Source: Bacteroidales bacterium
GTDB taxonomy: Bacteria > Bacteroidota > Bacteroidia > Bacteroidales > VadinHA17
NCBI GenBank assembly: GCA_029935275.1
Contig: JAOZKQ010000164.1
Span: forward strand, 1-5,269
Direction of reading: 5' to 3'
DNA length: 5,269 bases
A program made the translations under genes and the position numbers. This document shows positions 1 to 5,269 of the stretch, in pieces; positions within the stretch are counted from its first letter, which is position 1, and each line of letters opens with the position of its first letter. Under the pieces are notes generated by a model. It saw only the letters and a program-made list of their open reading frames with translations. It was not told the origin of the DNA and made no database searches.

Positions 1-438
1 GGGAAAAGTATTGGCGGACAAACTGCTTCGCTTGTGGCTTCCATGTTACCCGAATATTGTTTGAGTATTCCATGTGCCTATTTTAATGAAGGAGCGCGCA
101 AAGAAACCTCAGTTTATTTTCCCACAAGCTTTGTATATCATGTAGATTCTGAAATGCCAATGTGGAATAGGGGACATACAATTGAATATGCCGAAATGGC
201 CTACAGATTGATTTATCCGAGACCTTTTTTAGTAGAACACGGTAAGCAGGATGGAATAGCCCCGCCTGAATGGGTGGTATATGAGTATTCCAAAGTTAGG
301 GAATATTATGAACGTATGGAAAAGGGGGATTTGACTGAAATAGATCTTCATGAAGGTGGCCATATTATCAATGGTGTGAAAAGTTATCCATTTTTGCATA
401 AGCACCTGGATTGGCCAGCCCCCTCAGCAAAAAAATAA
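1..438 (+). CDS. alpha/beta hydrolase (dienelactone hydrolase / acetylxylan esterase-like), C-terminal part
   Basis: The frame is open from base 1 to the TAA at 436-438 and gives 145 residues; the N-terminal half lies upstream of the window. It begins with GKSIGGQTA, a G-x-S-x-G nucleophile elbow with Ser at window residue 3. The acid is probably Asp84 in HGKQDGIAP and the histidine His121 in EGGHIING, so a full Ser-Asp-His triad appears in the usual order and spacing. The segments NRGHTIEYAEMA, PFLVEHGKQDG and FLHKHLDWP resemble a group of bacterial esterase-like hydrolases often annotated as acetylxylan esterase, dienelactone hydrolase or prolyl oligopeptidase family. The likely role is hydrolysis of an ester (acetyl or similar) on a polysaccharide or its fragments; substrate and cell location cannot be read because the N-terminus is missing. 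It is followed by 216 bp before the next gene. The fold is secure, the substrate is not. Confidence 0.85.
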   Translation, partial: GKSIGGQTASLVASMLPEYCLSIPCAYFNEGARKETSVYFPTSFVYHVDSEMPMWNRGHTIEYAEMAYRLIYPRPFLVEHGKQDGIAPPEWVVYEYSKVREYYERMEKGDLTEIDLHEGGHIINGVKSYPFLHKHLDWPAPSAKK

Positions 439-654
439 ATAAAACTTGTTTTAATCAGAAGTAAAAGATTTTTTTTGATTCAACTACATGATATTAAATA
501 GTGCCTGCAAGAAAACACCTCTTTTTTAAGTCTTTGATAAGAAGGTGTCAGAGACAAGGCTTTCAAGACGAGAGTAACGCAGTATTTGACGTTTTCTTGC
601 AAAGACTAAATAGATGATTTAGAATAACAGAGTTATCACTAATTTATACAACAA
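439..654. other. intergenic region with weak A/T hairpin and inverted-repeat element
   Basis: This 216-bp gap separates the esterase from the nitrilase-type gene. Just after the esterase stop, AATCAGAAG (453-461) can pair, with G-U pairs, to the end of the T-run TTTTTGATT (472-480). That could act as a weak A/U-rich terminator, but it has no GC core. The rest is dominated by the inverted-repeat element listed separately (499-608). From 609 to 654 the sequence is A/T-rich leader DNA with no Shine-Dalgarno motif before the ATG at 655. I found no convincing Bacteroidota-type promoter (TTTG, then TAnnTTTG). TATTTG at 583-588 is only a partial match. Confidence 0.5.
499..608. repeat. imperfect inverted-repeat element, MITE/REP-like or structured RNA
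   Basis: The 11-mer TGCAAGAAAAC at 506-516 is perfectly reverse-complemented by GTTTTCTTGCA at 591-601. Extended outward, the arms 499-516 and 591-608 match at 15 of 18 positions and both end in TAGT. Inside, ACACCT (515-520) pairs with AGGTGT (543-548), giving a nested hairpin. The heptamer TAAATAG occurs at 495-501 and again at 607-613, as a target-site duplication would, although it overlaps the arm ends and is A/T-rich. There is no coding capacity. The picture fits a short non-autonomous mobile element or a dispersed intergenic palindrome; a structured 5' leader of the downstream gene is the alternative. The inverted repeats are certain, the mobile nature is inferred. Confidence 0.55.
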
Positions 655-1650
655 ATGAAAAAATGTATTAGTATTTTCGTTTTGCTTTTTTCTGTTTTCA
701 TACTTTTATCGATGGAAAAAGCAGATGCAAGTAATTATGTTAAAATTGCAACAATTGGGAAAGGATCACCTGTATTAGACAAATCATTGACATCCCAGGA
801 AATGGTGGATAAAATGATATTGTTTTGGAGGAGTGAGCTAGCTCAGGTTTTACCTGACCAACCTGATTTAATAGTTTTACCCGAAGTTTGCGATCAACCA
901 TCAGGTTTAAGTATCGAGGAAAAATATCAATACTATAAAGCCAGAGATAATCAATTTCTTAATTATCTGGCATCTGTTGCAAAAGAAAACCGTTGTTATA
1001 TTGCTTTCGGAACTAAACATATAGATGAAGAAGGAAATTGGCGAAATTCCTGTTTTATACTTGACCGTGAAGGGGGAATATTGGGAGTTTATAATAAAAA
1101 CTACATTACTTTTAGGGCAGTAGCATTTGGCACTAAAGCAGGGGATAGTACTCCAATATTCAAAACCGATTTTGGCACAATAGGCTGTGTTATCTGCTTT
1201 GATCTGAACTTTGATGAATTAAGACGAAAGTACGCGAAGTTAAAACCAGATATTCTTCTTTTTCCCTCTATGTATCACGGTGGTTTGGTACAGAGTTATT
1301 GGGCATACTCATGTGAATCTTATTTTGTTGGGGCAATGGGAACAACCAGTGTTCCCTCTGAAGTTCGTAATCCTATGGGAACTATAATTGCTACTTCAAC
1401 AAATCATTTTGATTTTGCAATAACAACTTTAAATCTGGATTATAAGCTTGTTCATTTGGATCAAAACTGGGCTAAGTTGCGTGCTCTAAAGAAGAAATAT
1501 GGAAGGGACGTTACAATATATGATCCTGGAAAAATTGGTGCTGTTATGATTACAAGTGAGTCGGAAAATATTAGCGCTAAAGATATGGTAGAAGAGTTTG
1601 AGATGGAATTACTTGAGGATTATTTAAACAGGTCGCGAACTTTTCGCTAA
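655..1650 (+). CDS. exported carbon-nitrogen hydrolase (nitrilase superfamily)
   Basis: The 331-residue product has a Sec signal peptide: MKK, a hydrophobic core at about residues 5-20, then an A-D-A cleavage site after residue 25. The mature enzyme is probably periplasmic or secreted. The nitrilase fold is marked by the catalytic Glu77 in DLIVLPEVC, Lys148 in GVYNKNY and the nucleophile Cys181 in GCVICFDLNFDELRR. Downstream PDILLFPSMYHGG and RNPMGTIIA are also family-typical. Such enzymes attack amide, nitrile or carbamoyl C-N bonds through a cysteine thioester. Residues about 260-331 (HLDQNW, EFEMELLEDYLNRS) form a C-terminal extension beyond the core. No Glu lies between Lys148 and Cys181, whereas most members have a second active-site Glu there. 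Most nitrilase relatives are cytosolic, so export beside glycan enzymes suggests an amide-bearing glycan or a derived fragment as substrate; that is inference. The ATG at 655 is preferred because it places the signal peptide at the N-terminus. Confidence 0.88.
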   Translation: MKKCISIFVLLFSVFILLSMEKADASNYVKIATIGKGSPVLDKSLTSQEMVDKMILFWRSELAQVLPDQPDLIVLPEVCDQPSGLSIEEKYQYYKARDNQFLNYLASVAKENRCYIAFGTKHIDEEGNWRNSCFILDREGGILGVYNKNYITFRAVAFGTKAGDSTPIFKTDFGTIGCVICFDLNFDELRRKYAKLKPDILLFPSMYHGGLVQSYWAYSCESYFVGAMGTTSVPSEVRNPMGTIIATSTNHFDFAITTLNLDYKLVHLDQNWAKLRALKKKYGRDVTIYDPGKIGAVMITSESENISAKDMVEEFEMELLEDYLNRSRTFR

Positions 1651-1789
1651 GATTGAGAAGTTTTGAATGGATTACACATTGATATTTTATTGTTTACAAG
1701 CTGAATTGAACAAACTGGAAAAAGCCAAGGGCAATATAATGAGGTAAATAAAACATAAGCTTACGATTATAAATTAACTAAATTGGAAA
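1651..1789. other. intergenic spacer, nothing clear
   Basis: This A/T-rich gap of 139 bp lies between the nitrilase-type gene and the glycosidase. I see no GC-rich hairpin followed by a T-run and no strong promoter. TTTTG at 1661-1665 followed about 17 bp later by TATTTT is a poor fit to the Bacteroidota -33/-7 pattern. The segment just before the ATG at 1790 reads TTGGAAA, A-rich without a proper Shine-Dalgarno, as is usual in Bacteroidota. A 26-codon open frame (1667-1747) has no support as a gene. Confidence 0.4.
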
Positions 1790-3175
1790 ATGAAAAAAAT
1801 CCTAATTACTTCGTTAATAATTATATCCAGTATTGTAGATGGATATGCTCAAGAACTTCCTCGATTAAAAATAAGTGATAATAATCAATATATTGTTACT
1901 GATAATAATAAGCCGTTTTTTTGGCTTGGTGGAACAGCCTGGGAGTTGTTGCATCGATTGAATAGGGAAGAAGTACTTATATATTTAGAAGATCGTGCTG
2001 CAAAAGGATTTACAGTTATACAAACAGTAATATTGGCAGAAATAGATGGTTTAAATACTCCTAATGCTTATGGAGACTTACCACTAATCAATAAGAATCC
2101 GACACAAATTAATGAGAAGTATTTTGAGCATGTGGATTATGTAATCCAGCAAGCTGAGAAATTGGGTATATATGTTGGATTATTGCCTGCATGGGCAGAT
2201 AAATTGTGGGCTGTCAGACCAATTGACAGTGAAAAGGGAACAGGAATGCCTCTCATCAACTCTAAAAATGCGGAGAAGTATGGAGAGTTGTTAGCCAGGC
2301 GATATTTAAACCAAAGCAATATTATTTGGGTACTTGGAGGCGATTGGGTTCCGAGAGATGATGATCAGGTTGAAACAATCCGGGCCATGGCACGAGGAAT
2401 TAGAAAAGTAGATACTGAACATTTAATCACATTCCATCCTCGGGGAGGCAAGTATGCAACTCAACATTTTAATGATGAATGGCTTGATTTTGATATGTTT
2501 CAAACGGGTCATGGCAGCTTTGTAAAGGATTATGAATTCGTTGCAAAATGTAAAGCAATTTCACCATCAAGACCAATTATCAATGGAGAACCCCGCTACG
2601 AAAATATCCCTAACCGATTAAGCAGGCAGGCACTTTATGGCTGGTTAGACGATTCTGATGTTCGTATCTCTGCTTATTGGAGTATGCTTTCGGGAGCCGC
2701 TGGTTACACATATGGATGCAACGATATATGGCAAATGTACAGTATCGAGAGAACACCGAAAATTCTGGCACGTACCGGTTGGCAAAAAGCAATTCATCTT
2801 CCAGGCTCTACACATGTCAAGTATATGAAAGAGCTGCTTTCTTTATTTCCGTGGCATAAAATGGATAACAACCAATCAATAATATTGAATGAAAATCCCA
2901 AAGACTCAGTACACATTGTTTGTTCAATAGGCAATGAAAAAGACTTTATACTTGCATACACGCCAATAGGTAAACCCATTACGTTGGATTTGTCTAAAAT
3001 GAACGCTGAAACAGTAAAAGCATTTTGGTTTAATCCCAGAACCGCAGAGTCTATAAAAATTGGGGAGTTTAAAGTTACAGAGACACCCGAATTCAAACCG
3101 TGGTCAATGGGCAAAGGAAGTGATTTTGTGTTAGTAATAATGGATGTTAATTCTAAGTACAATCTACTTAAATAA
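1790..3175 (+). CDS. secreted DUF4038 / GH140-like glycoside hydrolase
   Basis: The 461-residue product starts with a signal peptide (MKK, hydrophobic residues 4-16, likely cleavage after GYA at residue 20, leaving Gln21), so it is periplasmic or secreted. Residues about 25-350 form a DUF4038-type (beta/alpha)8 barrel. It opens with KPFFWLGGTAWELLHRL, continues through YLEDRAAKGFTVIQ and LGIYVGLLPAW, and includes IIWVLGGDW with Asp185 and INGEPRYE with Glu267. These fit the acid/base and nucleophile positions of the family, whose characterised GH140 member is an apiosidase acting on rhamnogalacturonan II. SGAAGYTYGCNDIWQMY (301-317) is another family signature. Residues about 355-455 form a small C-terminal beta domain (the 'putative collagen-binding' domain usual in this architecture). 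The length is normal for the family. The expected role is exo-type removal of a sugar from a branched polysaccharide; apiose specificity is not proven by sequence. The gene starts 139 bp after the nitrilase-type gene and ends 73 bp before the transporter. Confidence 0.87.
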   Translation: MKKILITSLIIISSIVDGYAQELPRLKISDNNQYIVTDNNKPFFWLGGTAWELLHRLNREEVLIYLEDRAAKGFTVIQTVILAEIDGLNTPNAYGDLPLINKNPTQINEKYFEHVDYVIQQAEKLGIYVGLLPAWADKLWAVRPIDSEKGTGMPLINSKNAEKYGELLARRYLNQSNIIWVLGGDWVPRDDDQVETIRAMARGIRKVDTEHLITFHPRGGKYATQHFNDEWLDFDMFQTGHGSFVKDYEFVAKCKAISPSRPIINGEPRYENIPNRLSRQALYGWLDDSDVRISAYWSMLSGAAGYTYGCNDIWQMYSIERTPKILARTGWQKAIHLPGSTHVKYMKELLSLFPWHKMDNNQSIILNENPKDSVHIVCSIGNEKDFILAYTPIGKPITLDLSKMNAETVKAFWFNPRTAESIKIGEFKVTETPEFKPWSMGKGSDFVLVIMDVNSKYNLLK

Positions 3176-3248
3176 AAAGAATACATTTTGAAAAAAGTGA
3201 TTTATATATATTGTTTCCTTTTGCTGAGAAAAATAAATAGAGAAAAAT
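3176..3248. other. short A/T-rich spacer before transporter gene
   Basis: This gap of 73 bp is the shortest in the cluster and suggests that the glycosidase and transporter genes are co-transcribed. No terminator is visible. TTTG at 3187-3190 and TATATTG at 3207-3213 loosely recall a Bacteroidota promoter, but the spacing is about 16 bp and the -7 element is incomplete, so I do not call one. The A-rich stretch before ATG 3249 stands in for a Shine-Dalgarno. Confidence 0.35.
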
Positions 3249-4370
3249 ATGAGTCTCATTAAAAAGTCTTTTTTTAATAAGTATCTCCTGCCAGGTTTTG
3301 TTTTTCAGAGCGTTATAATTGGTGGGGGATATGGAACAGGTCGGGAATTAGTCGAATATTTTCTTAAGTTTGGACCTATTGGTGGCTTGTTGGGAATGCT
3401 ACTTATTACAACCGTAGTTTGGTCGGTATTTTTGGCATTAACATTTGAATTTTCCCGACTGTTTCGCTCGTTCGATTATCGTACTTTTTTTAAAAGATTG
3501 TTAGGTCCCCTTTGGCCGAGTTTCGACATTATTTATGTCTTTTATTTAATAATTGTTTTAGCTGTATTAGGTTCTGCATCAGGAATTTTATTGCGTGATA
3601 ATTTTGGAGTTCCTTATTTTGTGGGTGTAATAATAATGCTGATAAGTGTTGGCTATTTAACCTTCAAAGGAACAAGTATAATTGAAAAATTCCTTTCGAT
3701 CTGGTCCTTTATTTTATATTTTGTTTATGCACTTTTATTGATTTTTACAATTGTAAAATTCGGACCAATGATTAAAAGCTCACTGTCTTCCTCTGTTATT
3801 GAGCCAGGCTGGGCAATTTCCGGGTTTAAATATGCTTTTTACAACTTAGCAAATGTAGTAGGAGTTTTATTTTGCTTAAAACACCTTGAATCCAGGAAAG
3901 AAGCGGTTACCGCAGGACTCCTTGCGGGTGTAATTGGCATAGTACCTGCATTACTTTTATATGTATCCGTTTTAGGATATTATCCTGACATTGTATCTAA
4001 AGAATTACCTTCTGTTTATGCTTTCCAAAGCCTTGGAATTCCTCTGTTTTTTGTTCTCTTTCAGATTGTTTTATATGGCACTTTAATTGAAACAGGGACT
4101 GCATTAATTCATGCAGTTAATGAACGAGTCCAGTCTGCTCAGAATGCTAGAAATAAAGAATTACCACAAGCTTTTAGGCCTATTATTGCATCTGTATTTT
4201 TATTGATCGCCCTTGGTATATCAAGCTTTGGTTTAGTTAATCTAATTGCAAAAGGGTACAGTGCAGTAAGTTGGGGCTTTCTTTTGGTTTATCTGATCCC
4301 GATCGCAACCATAGGCGTATATAAAATAGTCAGGAATGGGAGGAAGAATAGGGGCAAAGTTAGTAATTAA
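3249..4370 (+). CDS. YkvI-like (COG3949) inner-membrane transporter, APC superfamily
   Basis: The 373-residue product is strongly hydrophobic, with about ten predicted membrane helices near residues 14-34, 43-66, 92-114, 121-139, 147-168, 190-210, 218-240, 264-287, 309-331 and 336-360. It ends in a basic cytoplasmic tail (VRNGRKNRGK). The first helix carries SVIIGGGYGTGRELVEYFLKFG, matching the G-x-G-[YF]-x-[ST]-G-R-E signature of YkvI-type proteins. The glycine-rich break in this helix is typical of the LeuT-like 5+5 fold, where substrate and sometimes Na+ bind. Family members are uncharacterised secondary carriers related to amino-acid transporters. Lying 73 bp after a secreted glycosidase, it probably imports (or exports) a small product of the locus, such as a released sugar acid, amino compound or ion-coupled metabolite; this is inference. 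No key segment is missing and the length is normal. Family assignment rests on recalled motif resemblance. Confidence 0.8.
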   Translation: MSLIKKSFFNKYLLPGFVFQSVIIGGGYGTGRELVEYFLKFGPIGGLLGMLLITTVVWSVFLALTFEFSRLFRSFDYRTFFKRLLGPLWPSFDIIYVFYLIIVLAVLGSASGILLRDNFGVPYFVGVIIMLISVGYLTFKGTSIIEKFLSIWSFILYFVYALLLIFTIVKFGPMIKSSLSSSVIEPGWAISGFKYAFYNLANVVGVLFCLKHLESRKEAVTAGLLAGVIGIVPALLLYVSVLGYYPDIVSKELPSVYAFQSLGIPLFFVLFQIVLYGTLIETGTALIHAVNERVQSAQNARNKELPQAFRPIIASVFLLIALGISSFGLVNLIAKGYSAVSWGFLLVYLIPIATIGVYKIVRNGRKNRGKVSN

Positions 4371-4552
4371 CCTGGTGCAAATGAAATAATTAAGAGTATC
4401 TTGCCTAAAGAAGTTGTACATAATTATTTATGAAATGATATTAAGACTGATAAAGAGTATTGAACTGGGATAAGATTTCAAAAGAGGAACCATACGGGGT
4501 AGCAGGTTAACATCTACATCGCTAATTTAATATTAAAAAAATATAATGTGAC
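4371..4552. other. intergenic leader with possible decayed coding remnant
   Basis: This 182-bp gap precedes the beta-helix lipoprotein gene. The octamer AAGAGTAT occurs twice in direct orientation (4392-4399 and 4453-4460). In frame with the transporter, after its stop, 4377-4430 reads ANEIIKSILPKEVVHNYL before a TGA. This is protein-like, but too short to assign. There is no GC-rich terminator hairpin and no strong promoter. CTAATTTAATATT near 4533-4545 is merely A/T-rich. The length would suit a separate promoter and leader for the next gene. Confidence 0.4.
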
Positions 4553-5269
4553 ATGAAATTTAAAGGATTGCTTTCGATGATAATTATTGTAGTTACGAGC
4601 CTGATATTCTTTAATAGTTGTAATCAACATAAGGAACATGGGAGTTCTCAAATATTAGGTAATTTGGAATTCATTAATCCTAACCAATTTGAAGGTAGTG
4701 ATATTCAGCGGATTAAATCTGCAATTGATGCGGCAAAAGGAACAACAAACAAAGTCCTTATTCCATCAGTAAATTCAAATGGAACAAATCTTTGGTTAGT
4801 AGATAGTGCAATTTTGTTACCGGGTAATATGACAGTTATTCTTGATAACTGTACTATCCAATTATCTGATCAATGCAGGGACAATATGTTCCGAAGTGAT
4901 AACGTGGGGATAGGGATTGCAAGCCCTGTTTGGAATGAGAATATCAGTATTATTGGGATTGGTGATGTTGTTTTAAAAGGAGCAAACAATCCGAGGTCAA
5001 CAGGAGATGGTGGGAGAACCCTAATTTTAAAACCAGAGGATGCTAAAGGGAATTGGAGGGTTAGTTATGGAAGTGATGCTGGGAAAGAAGGGAAAAAGCA
5101 AAAAGGGGATTGGCGTAATATTATGATCTTAATGGCCTATGTTGATGGTTTCAAAATGAAAAATATTAATATAGAAAACTCTCATGCCTGGGCAGTTAGT
5201 TTTGAAAGAACTAAAAATGCAGACATTTCAGATATTAGAATTAACAATTCAGAAGAAATAATAATTGAT
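4553..5269 (+). CDS. beta-helix lipoprotein, GH28/pectate-lyase-like, N-terminal part
   Basis: From ATG 4553 the frame stays open for 239 codons to the window end, so the C-terminus is missing. The N-terminus is a lipoprotein signal: MKFKG, a hydrophobic stretch at residues 6-20, then NSC with Cys23 as the lipidated residue. The protein would be anchored to a membrane, possibly at the surface. After a short linker, residues about 39-110 resemble the start of pectate-lyase-superfamily and GH28-like beta-helix proteins: DIQRIKSAIDAA, then VLIPS, then the strand-rich ILLPGNMTVILDNCTIQL. Later short coils such as NISIIGIGDVVLKG, FKMKNINIENSHAWAVSFER and ADISDIRINNSEEIIID are parallel beta-helix rungs. 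In GH28 enzymes the catalytic Asp residues follow a segment like the last one, so they would lie just past the window. The likely role is endo- or exo-cleavage of an acidic polysaccharide backbone. A lyase or isomerase of the same fold cannot be excluded. Confidence 0.78.
   Translation, partial: MKFKGLLSMIIIVVTSLIFFNSCNQHKEHGSSQILGNLEFINPNQFEGSDIQRIKSAIDAAKGTTNKVLIPSVNSNGTNLWLVDSAILLPGNMTVILDNCTIQLSDQCRDNMFRSDNVGIGIASPVWNENISIIGIGDVVLKGANNPRSTGDGGRTLILKPEDAKGNWRVSYGSDAGKEGKKQKGDWRNIMILMAYVDGFKMKNINIENSHAWAVSFERTKNADISDIRINNSEEIIID

Noticed and set aside
34..36. GTG at 34 as a start codon of the first gene
   Set aside because: The frame is open to base 1 and the upstream codons encode GKSIGGQTA, the nucleophile elbow of the fold, so translation begins upstream of the window.
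440..453. TAAAAC-TT-GTTTTA palindrome after the esterase stop as a terminator
   Set aside because: The 2-base loop is too small, the stem is almost all A/T and no T-run follows directly.
1667..1747. 26-codon small ORF in the spacer before the glycosidase
   Set aside because: It has no ribosome-binding context, no motif and is of a length expected by chance in A/T-rich DNA.
2137..2319. Minus-strand 60-residue open frame
   Set aside because: It lies wholly inside the GH140-like gene, whose motifs are intact, and has no recognisable motif of its own.
2610..2859. Short open frames on both strands within 2610-2859
   Set aside because: They are out-of-frame shadows of the GH140-like barrel, overlapping its conserved TYGCNDIWQMY segment.
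2794..3186. Minus-strand 130-residue open frame
   Set aside because: It is antisense to the C-terminal beta domain of the glycosidase and shows no domain or signal features.
3187..3213. TTTG plus TATATTG as a Bacteroidota promoter for the transporter gene
   Set aside because: The -7 element matches only about four of six consensus positions, the spacing is short, and such strings are common in this A/T-rich DNA.
1..5269. CRISPR arrays, tRNA or rRNA genes
   Set aside because: No regularly spaced direct repeats, and no segment that reads as a tRNA or rRNA, were seen.

Overview
The window most likely comes from a member of the Bacteroidota, perhaps an environmental or marine glycan-degrading lineage. 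The DNA is AT-rich, and all four visible stop codons are TAA. Start codons are preceded by A-rich stretches with no Shine-Dalgarno motif. The enzymes are exported by Sec or lipoprotein signals, and the families present are typical of polysaccharide-utilisation regions. This placement is inferred from style and gene content; no rRNA or other marker gene is present.

Layout (all genes on the + strand): (1) 1-438, the C-terminal part of an alpha/beta-hydrolase esterase, cut by the window start at its nucleophile elbow. (2) 439-654, an intergenic stretch holding a ~110-bp imperfect inverted-repeat element that looks like a MITE or REP unit or a structured RNA. (3) 655-1650, a nitrilase-superfamily hydrolase with a signal peptide. 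(4) 1790-3175, a secreted DUF4038/GH140-like glycosidase with a small C-terminal beta domain. (5) 3249-4370, a ~10-helix membrane transporter of the YkvI (COG3949) type in the APC superfamily. (6) 4553-5269, the N-terminal 239 residues of a lipoprotein with a beta-helix (GH28/pectate-lyase-like) fold, cut by the window end.

Together the genes read as part of a locus for breaking down a decorated, probably acidic plant or algal polysaccharide. The beta-helix lipoprotein would cut the backbone at the cell surface or in the periplasm. The GH140-like enzyme would remove a side-chain or terminal sugar, the esterase would remove ester groups, and the exported nitrilase-family enzyme would act on an amide or related C-N bond. 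The YkvI-type permease could carry a small product across the inner membrane. No SusC/SusD pair, sulfatase or regulator lies in this window. Gene gaps are 216, 139, 73 and 182 bp, so this is a co-oriented cluster rather than a tightly packed operon. The most unusual points are the exported nitrilase that lacks the usual second glutamate, the pairing of a YkvI-type carrier with glycan enzymes, and the inverted-repeat element.
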